From contig DHEF01000035.1 of the NCBI GenBank assembly GCA_002399735.1, forward strand, positions 1-17,657: 17,657 nt of DNA, given 5' to 3'. Below, in pieces: positions 9,601 to 16,112 of this stretch. A model generated the notes under the pieces. It saw nothing but the letters and a program-made list of their open reading frames with translations, was not told the DNA's origin and searched no databases. Position 1 is the first letter of the stretch. Each line of letters starts with the position of its first letter. The position numbers were made by a program, and so were the translations under genes. The DNA is from Chitinophagaceae bacterium UBA4857 (GTDB taxonomy: Bacteria; Bacteroidota; Bacteroidia; Chitinophagales; Chitinophagaceae).

Positions 9601-9731
9601 CGGGCAATCATTCCTGTTTCGCCAATACCATCTAAAATCTGGTCACCGTTTTGCGCCTGTGCATTATTAATACCCCGGCAAAAAAAAGCAATCAATAAAA
9701 TAAGCGGCAAGCGTAGTTTGTACATTTTCAT
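6669..9731 (-). CDS. Secreted LamG + Ig-like + GH127/GH146-type beta-L-arabinofuranosidase (DUF1680)
   Basis: A 1020-aa enzyme predicted to release L-arabinofuranose from plant glycans or glycoproteins. Order: signal peptide (1-27, NNAQAQ); LamG/concanavalin-like domain (about 38-255, ending VRDFRIYR); linker with a bacterial Ig-like (Big_4-type) module (about 290-360, PGTYIITGAVSGTG); then the DUF1680 catalytic domain (about 370-960). Zinc/thiolate residues of GH127 are present: E749 and C751 (NETC), and C819-C820 (FTCCNGT), one being the cysteine nucleophile. E728 is the likely acid/base by comparison with HypBA1 from memory. NETCATYNMLKLT resembles GH146, so GH127 versus GH146 is open. The added LamG and Ig modules make it longer than the 600-800 aa typical of single-domain members. 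It stands alone, bracketed by repeats R3 and R4. Confidence 0.92.
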   Translation of the reverse strand: MKMYKLRLPLILLIAFFCRGINNAQAQNGDQILDGIGETGMIARYVFDGNARDWSRNNLHATLNGSETKFVTDPRFGKVLSLSGDGSSFVTLPADALTDLESISITGWINLRSKQAGQRFFDFGKDGNKHFYASPTGSKDKEGYESLITGGTNKNSAVSPAIELNKWVHLAVVIDIPSKTMNTFVDGRSVGEAKDIPLELSAVFGAQSGEKNQLYIGKSLVTGDPTLNALVRDFRIYRVPLTRRQVGGIYYNAVRGGEGGVNVGKAEENLQQFPKNQAQLYNAYLVSVSDVQVQTEVGSLPRLPSYTQGTYQKGKKGPKVRVLWPADADNSAVAKPGTYIITGAVSGTGFKPKAIVTVKPALAKANTPDVKLQAFELKQVSLKTDGHGHGTKFIENRDKFVNTLAKTDPNAFLFMFRHAFGQKQPDGAKPLGVWDSQDTKLRGHATGHYLTAIAQAYAGTGYDKTLQANFAEKMEYMVNTLYDLSKLSGKAKDAGTKPVTNPALVPTGNGKTDYDSDLSDAGIRNDYWNWGTGFISAYPPDQFIMLEKGAKYGGQKTQIWAPYYTLHKILAGLIDIYEVSGNKKALDVATGMGDWVNARLSQLPKDTLIKMWNTYIAGEYGGMNETMAHLYRITGKDSYLKTAQLFDNIKVFFGDAKHTHGLAKNVDMFRGLHANQHIPQIVGSIEMYGVSKMPEYYRVADNFWYKAVNDYMYSIGGVAGARNPANAECFISQPASLYENGFSAGGQNETCATYNMLKLTSSLFMFDQRAELMDYYERGLYNHILASVAENSPANTYHVPLRPGSTKQFGNPNMTGFTCCNGTAIESSTKLQNSIYFKNKDNNALYVNLYIPSTLEWTERKVTIEQTTNFPKEDHTRLTVKGNGKFDMNVRVPGWATKGFIVKINGKEQALKAIPGSYLTISRTWKTGDVVELKMPFQFHLDPVMDQQNIASLFYGPVLLAAQEPEARKEWRQVTFDADDIGKSIQGNPKELQFTIDGIVYKPFYESYGRHSVYLDVKLK

Positions 9732-9800
9732 ACTTAAATCTTTTTCAGTAATAAAGTCCGTTTTATAGCGCCAAACTGTAATATTATTTAGTGAGCTTTT

Positions 9801-9880
9801 TTGTTAGTCAGCTGTAGTAATCCTAATCGGCTGTTGTTGCGTCGCACTCTTCAACTATAACAATCCTAATCATCATCGTG
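9801..9880 (-). repeat. Repeat R4, upstream of the GH127 gene
   Basis: The reverse complement matches R3 from CACGATGATGATTAG to CTGACTAACAAAAAA, including the core GAGTGCGACGCAAC. Inside it two 20-bp stretches, CAGCTGTAGTAATCCTAATC (9809-9828) and CAACTATAACAATCCTAATC (9852-9871), differ at only four positions. The element is therefore built from a repeated unit of about 43 bp. It sits 70 bp upstream of the GH127 start codon, in the only large gap (9732-10045) between that gene and the GMC gene. The rest of the gap (9881-10045) holds a weak dyad TGGGTC/GACCCA (9888-9922) and nothing else I can name. Confidence 0.8.
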
Positions 9881-10045
9881 TTTTTCCTGGGTCGTTTTTC
9901 TTAGCTCAATAACATTGACCCAAATGGTGCTTTAAAACAGATTTAAAAGGTGTAAACTATGTATAATCCGGAGGTTTCTATATATCTATTTTAGCTAATA
10001 CTCGTATGATATTAACAGGTATGTAATTATGTAACAGGTTCTACT

Positions 10046-11722
10046 CTATAAATTTCTTTTTTTTAACTCACGCACTGCAAAATCAACGGCCCGTGCTGTT
10101 AAAGCCATATAGGTTAATGAGGGGTTTACGCAGGATGCCGATGTCATACAAGCACCATCTGTTACAAAAACATTTTTGGCATCCCATACCTGGTTATTAC
10201 CATTTAGTACCGATGTTTTCGGATCATGGCCCATACGTGCCGTACCCATTTCATGTATACTCATACCAAACTCATAACCTTCGTCGGATGTAGTGATATG
10301 TTTTACTCCCGCTGCTTCTAATATTTCCTTTGCATCATTAATCATATCCATGCGCATCTTTGTTTCATTCTCCCGCACTTCCACATTCATATCCAGTACC
10401 GGTAAGCCCCATTTGTCTTTTACATTTTTGTTCAGCTTAATGGTATTATCATGGTAAGGTAATATTTCGCCAAATCCTGTAAGGCCCATTGTCCAGGATC
10501 CCATGTCGGTTAAAGATTCTTTCAAGGTAGCACCAATCGTCATCTCGGCTACTTCTGTACCACGACCACGGCCTGCGCCACCCTGGTAGCCAAAGACACG
10601 CAGATAGCTCCTTTTATCGTTGTAAATATTTCTAAACCTCGGAATATAAATACCCGTTGGTCGCTTACCATAGGTGCGGTAGTCTTCAAAGCCTTCTACT
10701 TTACCACTTGCACCACAACGTGATTGATGATCTAATACATTATGACCTAACTCACCACTGCTACTACCTAAGCCATCCGGCCATATATCAGTAGCAGAGT
10801 TCATTAATACCCAGGTTGAGTTAAACGATGATGCACACACAAAAACAATCTTTGATTTGTATTCGTAGGTTAGATTGGTTTCCGCATCCAGTATTTCTAC
10901 ACCAACTGCTTTTTGTGTATCCTTATCGTATAAAATTTTAGTAACAATAGAAAAAGGACGCAGGGTTAAATTACCCGTTACCATGGCAGCAGGTAAAGTA
11001 GCAGATTGTGTACTGAAATAAGCCCCAAACGGACAACCACGCCAGCAACGGTTACGGTACTGACAATTAACCCTGTCATGATGTGGCTGGGTTAAATTGG
11101 CACTACGGCCAATAAACATATGGCGGCTATTGTTGTAATGCTTTTTTATACGAGCAGCCAGATCTTTCTCTACAATATTCATATCCATAGCCGGCATAAA
11201 ATCACCGTCAGGTAACACATCCAAACCTTCTTTGCTACCCTGTATCCCGGCAAATTTTTCTGCATAACTATACCAGGGTGCAATATCATCATAGCGGATG
11301 GGCCAGTCAATAGCAATGCCTTCCTTGGCGTTGGCCTCAAAGTCCCATTTATTAAAACGGTAACTCTGGCGACCCCATAGTAACGAACGGCCACCAACGT
11401 GGTAACCACGGGTCCAGGAAAAAGGTTTTGTTTCAACATAAGGACATTCAGCCTCATTCGTCCACATGCCATCTACTTCTTCACTTAAAGTGTATTTGCG
11501 TTTTACAACAGGATGATCTTTGATCATCTGTTGTGTACGATTGTTGCGGTGCTCAAACTCCCAGTTTTCTTTATTGGCATTTACATAGTCTTTTTTATGT
11601 TCTATGTTTCTGCCACGCTCAAGCATAATTACCTTCAAGCCTTTTTCACAAAGCTCTTTAGCCGCCCAGCCTCCGCTAATACCGGAACCAATTACAATTG
11701 CATCATACGTGTTATCTGCCAT
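10046..11722 (-). CDS. GMC-family FAD dehydrogenase with 3Fe-4S-type cysteine motif
   Basis: A 558-aa flavoprotein predicted to oxidise a sugar or other alcohol. I chose the ATG at 11722 (MADNTYDAIVIGSG) over an upstream in-frame TTG at 11755, since it places the FAD-binding GxGxxG (12-17) at the usual distance from the N-terminus. The ribose-binding acid is E35 (IMLERG). GYHVGGRSLLWGR (107-118) is the GMC signature area. The catalytic pair is H490 (SIHEMGTARMG) and N533 (CVNPSLT). C220-x5-C226-x3-C230 matches the spacing of the 3Fe-4S ligands in FAD glucose dehydrogenase catalytic subunits. It has no signal peptide; such subunits are usually exported with a small Tat subunit (gluconate 2-dehydrogenase subunit 3-like), which is absent here. 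The gene ends about 315 bp before GH127 and lies downstream of the TPR gene on the same strand. The substrate is unknown. Confidence 0.9.
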   Translation of the reverse strand: MADNTYDAIVIGSGISGGWAAKELCEKGLKVIMLERGRNIEHKKDYVNANKENWEFEHRNNRTQQMIKDHPVVKRKYTLSEEVDGMWTNEAECPYVETKPFSWTRGYHVGGRSLLWGRQSYRFNKWDFEANAKEGIAIDWPIRYDDIAPWYSYAEKFAGIQGSKEGLDVLPDGDFMPAMDMNIVEKDLAARIKKHYNNSRHMFIGRSANLTQPHHDRVNCQYRNRCWRGCPFGAYFSTQSATLPAAMVTGNLTLRPFSIVTKILYDKDTQKAVGVEILDAETNLTYEYKSKIVFVCASSFNSTWVLMNSATDIWPDGLGSSSGELGHNVLDHQSRCGASGKVEGFEDYRTYGKRPTGIYIPRFRNIYNDKRSYLRVFGYQGGAGRGRGTEVAEMTIGATLKESLTDMGSWTMGLTGFGEILPYHDNTIKLNKNVKDKWGLPVLDMNVEVRENETKMRMDMINDAKEILEAAGVKHITTSDEGYEFGMSIHEMGTARMGHDPKTSVLNGNNQVWDAKNVFVTDGACMTSASCVNPSLTYMALTARAVDFAVRELKKRNL

Positions 11723-11865
11723 GTGGATCGTTCTTAAGAAATGCTCAAATCCCAATAAGGATTAGGTCAAAAGAGCCCTTAAGATAATTGTTTTAAATTA
11801 TTCAGACATTATTTGTCAGGTTAAATGCAGAATACTTAACGTTTAATTCTCTCTTTTACACCTCC

Positions 11866-13614
11866 TTACTTTAGCATCCCGGTTGTACCTGTTAGGCTCA
11901 TATTTTTATTAACTTCAAAATCCGCATAACGCCAGGCTTTTTCAAAACGATTTTTCACAGATTGTGCTTCTTTTATTTTCCCTTGTTTTATCAATGCCTC
12001 ATATAAACCACTCAATGCCCATCCGTTTTCTTTCCAAACACTTAAGTCCTCCAGATAAATTTTCTCCGCTTCTTTATACCTTGCGGCCTCCAGTAATGCG
12101 CCACCCATCTGGTGACGTACAGAAAAGAACCAATCAGGGGGTTCGTTATAATTTAAGTTATCTTCAATGGAAACAGCTTTTGTGTATTCTTCAAATGCTT
12201 TGTTATAATCTTTCTTATTCCGGTAAATTTCTGCGGCGAGAACATGTTCGGCAATTTGTACAATATCCAACATGGTATTAATGTTCCAAATTGTCATTGT
12301 TTTTAATGCTGTATCCTTAGATAATTTTTGCAGTTGAACAAATTCATGTTCGGCTTTAACTATATCCCTCTTACCAAGGTAGGCTAAGCCTTTTGCATAA
12401 TGTAAAATAACACGGGGATAAATCAAATCCTCATGTAAGGATTTAATAGCCAGTATACTATCCCATAACCCAAATTTAACTGCTACAAAATAAGGTACCG
12501 TAAAGTAATGTTGTAATGTACCCCAGCCCAACTGCAACATAATATCCTTGGCCGTTTTTTCTTGTACTTTTTTTGCAGCATCCCAGGCAAGTTTAGAATT
12601 TCCTTCGAGTGTAGCAGTGGCAGATAAATAGTGATAGTTATGCGGATAATAAGCAAGCGGATAAGCTCCCTGGGCATGACAGGCAGTAATATAAGCACTA
12701 TCTGTTTTAACGGCAGCAATGTTTGAAAGTGAGCCCAAGTGATAATCACCCGTCCAAATGTAAATATGAGAAGGCATATGAAGCAGATGCCCAGACCCCG
12801 GAACCATTGTCATTAACAAATTAGCCGCTAAAAGACCTCTTTCCGGTGTAGCAGATGCCTCAACTGCATGTATGTAAAAATGTGGTGCGCCGGGATGTTT
12901 TGGATACTGTTTCATTAACTTTTCCAGAATACTGACAATCTCAGGCGTCCAGGGCTTCGGTGCTTTTGTGTGCTTATCATACAAATCCCAAGGATGCATA
13001 TCCATTAATGATTCTGCATAAAGTGCACTGATATCCGGATCACCGGGAAAATGTTCGTATACCTTTTTCATTGCATTTGCAAAAGCCAGATCAAGGATAC
13101 TTCGGTCTGTCGGTGCTTTCTCACTATAACGCTCGGATAAAGCGTTAATGAGTGCCTTTTCTTTCTCTGTACAATTACCCATGAGTAAAAGCGCCTTGTT
13201 AACAGCCTTGTAAGCTCTTTGATAATTATCGTCCTCCATGCCGGCATTATAGTTTGGACCAAGTACATAAGCAAAACCCCAGTAAGCCATTGCGCAGGTT
13301 GAATCCAATCGTGTTGCTTCAAAAAATGACCTGGCAGCTTCGGCATGATTGAATCCATAGGACAACATCATACCCTGATTAAAGTACGCCTGCGCCTCTT
13401 TGTTTTTAGTGGAAATTTTAAAATCAATACCGTCAAGGCCACTTAACCGGGGGGCTTTGGTACCTGCTGAATACCAACTGGTATCTACCATTTGTGGTGC
13501 ACATCCAATAACACCGGAATTTTGAGAAGGAGGTATACTGTTTTGCTTTTTTTCAGGTGCATTACAACTTGCAACAAGCCACAACGCAGCAAAGTAGAAA
13601 AGGAGATTTTGCAT
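11866..13614 (-). CDS. TPR lipoprotein with conserved histidine-rich motifs
   Basis: A 582-aa protein of unknown function. Starting at ATG 13614 gives a type II signal with lipobox LVASC (C17), so it should be a lipoprotein; an in-frame start at 13638 only adds eight residues. TPR-like helices are visible at about 75-120 (EAQAYFNQGMMLSYGFNHAE, EATRLD) and near the C-terminus (KDYNKAFEEYTKAVSIE, YKEAEKIYLEDL). The middle carries histidine motifs PHFYIHAVEAS (244-254), HLLHMPSHIY (276-285) and YYPHNYHYL (322-330). From memory these are conserved in a widespread family of ~550-600 aa TPR proteins, which hints at metal binding rather than pure scaffolding. It lies about 140 bp upstream of the GMC gene on the same strand. 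A functional link to it is plausible but unproven. Confidence 0.88.
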   Translation of the reverse strand: MQNLLFYFAALWLVASCNAPEKKQNSIPPSQNSGVIGCAPQMVDTSWYSAGTKAPRLSGLDGIDFKISTKNKEAQAYFNQGMMLSYGFNHAEAARSFFEATRLDSTCAMAYWGFAYVLGPNYNAGMEDDNYQRAYKAVNKALLLMGNCTEKEKALINALSERYSEKAPTDRSILDLAFANAMKKVYEHFPGDPDISALYAESLMDMHPWDLYDKHTKAPKPWTPEIVSILEKLMKQYPKHPGAPHFYIHAVEASATPERGLLAANLLMTMVPGSGHLLHMPSHIYIWTGDYHLGSLSNIAAVKTDSAYITACHAQGAYPLAYYPHNYHYLSATATLEGNSKLAWDAAKKVQEKTAKDIMLQLGWGTLQHYFTVPYFVAVKFGLWDSILAIKSLHEDLIYPRVILHYAKGLAYLGKRDIVKAEHEFVQLQKLSKDTALKTMTIWNINTMLDIVQIAEHVLAAEIYRNKKDYNKAFEEYTKAVSIEDNLNYNEPPDWFFSVRHQMGGALLEAARYKEAEKIYLEDLSVWKENGWALSGLYEALIKQGKIKEAQSVKNRFEKAWRYADFEVNKNMSLTGTTGMLK

Positions 13615-14126
13615 ATATAAGGTTAAAAGGTTACACATTTATACTCATCTCAGCTAATACTCTTCACAAGAAGCAACAATATTTCAAGGGTGTTAAACTA
13701 ATTAAAGCTACAAATTATTATTGCTGCTACGCAACATTAATATACACTTGCAATTAATTATTTTTCCAAACACTGAATAAATGAATACAGGTATTTAAGA
13801 ACACCTCCTTGTGCTATTTACCACCTAAAAGGAACCATTAATAATCCAACATACAGACCATTGCCATCTATACAGCAGAAACTGTATTGTGTCGCTTTCA
13901 TAATTACCTAGCAATTGTTCAAAAAGAAGTAACCTTTAGATATCATCATGCTTCTACTGTTATCTTATCGGTTTCGACCTGTACAGCATTCAAAATTTTT
14001 CCGACTTGTATATACACAATACCAGCTATAGAAGTCAACTTTTTGTTAAAACTATCTATTCCTGTGAGTTATCTAAATAATATAAAGAAATGATGGAATA
14101 TCTTAGGAGTGCCTAAAATCATTATC
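13615..14126. other. AT-rich gap between divergent TPR and hypothetical genes
   Basis: This 512-bp stretch must contain the start regions of the leftward TPR gene and probably the rightward 14127 gene. A 68-codon plus-strand open frame at 13887-14093 has no recognisable family, no ribosome binding site and an atypical composition rich in I, T, C and Y, so I do not call it. I found no exact TAnnTTTG box, no long inverted repeat, and no copy of the R1-R4 repeat family. Confidence 0.5.
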
Positions 14127-14723
14127 ATGAACCGACCAATGAATCTTTCATTCTTTTTGTTCCCTTTCTTAATTGCGATATTTTCTCAAAGACAAACACA
14201 GGAAAAACTGAATATTTCTGTGGAAAAAGTTTCCTGTGATTCAAAATTTAAATTCGGCGAAAAACTGGTTATTCGTATTGGATCGGGAAAAGAGGAAAAA
14301 GTGTCTCCCCTTAAAAATTATGACTTAAAGGATTTTATTAAACTTACTGATGCAGAGAAATTATCGATTGTAGCACAACTTTTAAAATATAGAGATGATA
14401 ATTCGGAGACCTGTTTACTTCCGTTTAACTTCAACTATTCAAAAAATAATAAGTCTAACACCCAAAAAAGTCCTGCAGCCAAAGCTTTCTCCATAAAGGT
14501 AGATGCGCTTTACATGATTAACCGGTTATGTTTCTTTGAAGCTCCGTATTACACTTGGCCAGTAATTGTGGATGCAAGAACAGGTGCAGAGGTAAATGAT
14601 AATGCCGCTGCAATAAGTGAATACTACAAAGTATATGATGAATGGTTGAAGGAATGTTTGCAGAAAGGTGTAATTGACAAAGTATTTCCATTTAATACAA
14701 ACACATATAAATGGTATCACTGA
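14127..14723 (+). CDS. Unrecognised exported protein, 198 aa
   Basis: I do not recognise the family. The frame is open from a GTG at 14109. I prefer the ATG at 14127 (MNRPMNLSFFLFPFLIAIFS), which yields a hydrophobic N-terminal segment (about 7-20) suited to a signal peptide; the ATG at 14139 is also possible. A GGAG lies at 14106-14109, too far for a good ribosome binding site for 14127. The mature part is mixed alpha/beta with four cysteines (C37, C96, C135, C177), an amphipathic helix-like stretch DAEKLSIVAQLLKYRDD (75-91), a core SIKVDALYMINRLCF (122-136), and an aromatic C-terminal half (YYTWPVIVD, SEYYKVYDEWLKEC). It is the only plus-strand gene in the right half and converges on the PstS-like gene with a 78-bp gap. 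A small hairpin (TCACTGA/TCAGTGA, 14717-14739) overlaps its stop. Confidence 0.75.
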   Translation: MNRPMNLSFFLFPFLIAIFSQRQTQEKLNISVEKVSCDSKFKFGEKLVIRIGSGKEEKVSPLKNYDLKDFIKLTDAEKLSIVAQLLKYRDDNSETCLLPFNFNYSKNNKSNTQKSPAAKAFSIKVDALYMINRLCFFEAPYYTWPVIVDARTGAEVNDNAAAISEYYKVYDEWLKECLQKGVIDKVFPFNTNTYKWYH

Positions 14724-14801
14724 CTAAGAAAATCAGTGAATATAGCACTTTAAATAGTGAGCAACTTAACCGGAGCCAACATTTAACAACAAAGACAAAT
14801 A

Positions 14802-15749
14802 TTAAAATGGAATGTACCCACTTTCTGAAATGGCACTTTTCCCGGCGTCGGATTGAAGCAGTTCATACAGCTTATATGCTGTAGATGTGTTGCTTAAGTC
14901 TGACCGGATTGTTACGTACACCGGTGCCACGTAAGGGTAGGACTGATTTTTAATGGTTTGTTTAGTTGGTTTTATCCCATTTATTGCGAGACTTTTTACA
15001 ATCTGGTCACGCACAATTTGCTCCTTGTAATAATAAACAGTATATGCCAGCGCATTTACATCGGATCTTAACCTTGCAAAGACCATATACATACTTGGTA
15101 ACTCCGGTTCATAATCTACTTCAATATCGCTCATACTGGCACCTTTCAATACAAGGGTTTCCATCAATTCCTGGCTACCTGAATTTTTATTTCTTGTATA
15201 GGGTTTTATCGGAAAATCTTTACCTCCAACCTCTTTCCAGTTTTTCAGTTTACCGGTATAAATATCCAACACCTGTTGTGTAGTTAAAGATTGTACGGGG
15301 TTGTCTAAATTCGCTACCATTACAAAAGCGTCTAGTGCAATCGGTGTTTCAATTAAACTAACACCTGCGTTGGAAGCATAGGCCTGCTCTTCAATAGACA
15401 TTTTCCGGGCAGAAAGAATGATATCTGCTTTTTTATCTATAAGATTAATAATTGAATTATGGGTTTGTGACGACTTTACTTTTTCCTGCAAGAACTCGTG
15501 CGGCAGCCCCGATTCCAGGTACCATAAACCATTCATGAAATCGGCTCGTTTCCATTGGTAATTATAGCCAAGTAACTTACTGGCAATTAAGCGATTCAGC
15601 GGTTCGGTAGAAGTTGATCCGTCAACCTTAGGGTAGTTTTCCATATTAATGCCGTCAATGGTGAGCGGCTGTACACTGGTATCTTTTTTACATGCCATTA
15701 AAACATAGCCCAATAACATACAAAATGTTAAGCAACGAGTTATTTTCAT
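14802..15749 (-). CDS. PstS-like phosphate (or other anion) binding lipoprotein
   Basis: A 315-aa periplasmic binding-protein-like lipoprotein. The signal ends in the lipobox VLMAC (C20), followed by KKDTS. The body shows PstS landmarks: YPKVDGSTSTEPL (39-51), where DGSTST is the phosphate-binding loop; ADIILSARK (108-116); LDIYTGKLKNWKEVGG (161-176); and the RNKNSGSQELME segment (186-197). The C-terminus ends in SDAGKSAISESGYIPF, also typical. The usual PstS role is high-affinity phosphate uptake with PstCAB, but no permease, ATPase or phoU lies on either side, so it may be a stand-alone anion sensor or scavenger. SQTHNSIINLI (94-104) replaces the more common TGSG-like loop, which suggests changed ligand contacts. 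The flanking regions give no clear promoter. Confidence 0.85.
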   Translation of the reverse strand: MKITRCLTFCMLLGYVLMACKKDTSVQPLTIDGINMENYPKVDGSTSTEPLNRLIASKLLGYNYQWKRADFMNGLWYLESGLPHEFLQEKVKSSQTHNSIINLIDKKADIILSARKMSIEEQAYASNAGVSLIETPIALDAFVMVANLDNPVQSLTTQQVLDIYTGKLKNWKEVGGKDFPIKPYTRNKNSGSQELMETLVLKGASMSDIEVDYEPELPSMYMVFARLRSDVNALAYTVYYYKEQIVRDQIVKSLAINGIKPTKQTIKNQSYPYVAPVYVTIRSDLSNTSTAYKLYELLQSDAGKSAISESGYIPF

Positions 15750-15783
15750 TTTACGCTATTTTTAAAAATATCCAAACCAACCT

Positions 15784-15905
15784 TTGACTGATGGTGTAAC
15801 TGCCGGCGTCAACAGGACATCCCTAAGTTTATTAGGCCCCCTGACAAATCAATTGGCCGGACCGTTGCACGGAAAGTGGGAGAAATTAAAGGTTAATAGC
15901 TGTAT
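15784..15905. other. Unexplained GC-richer block
   Basis: This stretch between the PstS-like gene and the GMC remnant looks richer in G and C than the surrounding intergenic DNA. Two plus-strand frames run open for tens of codons, but neither resembles a family I know and one has an internal stop. The minus strand is interrupted. It does not align by eye with the part of the GMC gene that would follow the remnant. It may be the leftover of another decayed gene. Confidence 0.3.
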
Positions 15906-15906
15906 C

Positions 15907-16036
15907 ATGTTCTATACTCCTGCAACATTCAAGCATAATTACCTTCAGGCCTTTTCGCAAAGCTCTTTTGCTGCCCAGCCTCCGCAACCCCTCCTTCTGA
16001 GAGACTTTGAAAGAGTCCTTAAGATAATAATTTAAA
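15907..16036 (-). pseudogene. Remnant of a duplicated GMC dehydrogenase 5' end
   Basis: Positions 15907-15985 match 11597-11676 of the intact GMC gene at about 86% by eye, with the same orientation. Read on the minus strand with one correction they encode GGWAAKELCEKGLKVIMLE-like residues; a one-base deletion in a run of A and a C-for-R change mark decay. Positions 16010-16036 match 11770-11797, which is DNA upstream of the intact gene (AAGAG.CCTTAAGATAAT). Between the two blocks about 70 bp are missing compared with the intact locus, including the start codon and the GxGxxG codons. Nothing downstream of codon 45 remains. This is a dead fragment left by a past duplication. Confidence 0.8.
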
Positions 16037-16112
16037 CTATAGTAAAAGCTGAACCTTTACATTTTAAGCCGCTGGCTTTCAGCTTTAGGCGTTTAGCTTT
16101 TCTAAAATAAAA

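Noticed and set aside
1..9880. R1-R4 as a CRISPR array or integron attC sites
   Set aside because: The copies are kilobases apart, in mixed orientation and diverged, with genes rather than short spacers between them. No cas gene, integrase or attC-type core is seen.
11723..11755. Longer GMC start at TTG 11755
   Set aside because: It would add 11 residues before MADNTYDAIVIGSG with no family precedent; the ATG at 11722 fits the usual distance to the FAD motif.
13887..14093. A 68-codon plus-strand frame upstream of the 14127 gene
   Set aside because: No recognisable family or ribosome binding site. The composition looks like translated AT-rich intergenic DNA.
14717..14739. Hairpin TCACTGA/TCAGTGA as a terminator for the 14127 gene
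   Set aside because: Only 7 bp, overlaps the stop codon and lacks a T tract, so it is too weak to call.
15784..16035. An 83-codon plus-strand frame
   Set aside because: Its second half is antisense to the GMC remnant and the first half matches no family I know, so a single real gene is unlikely.
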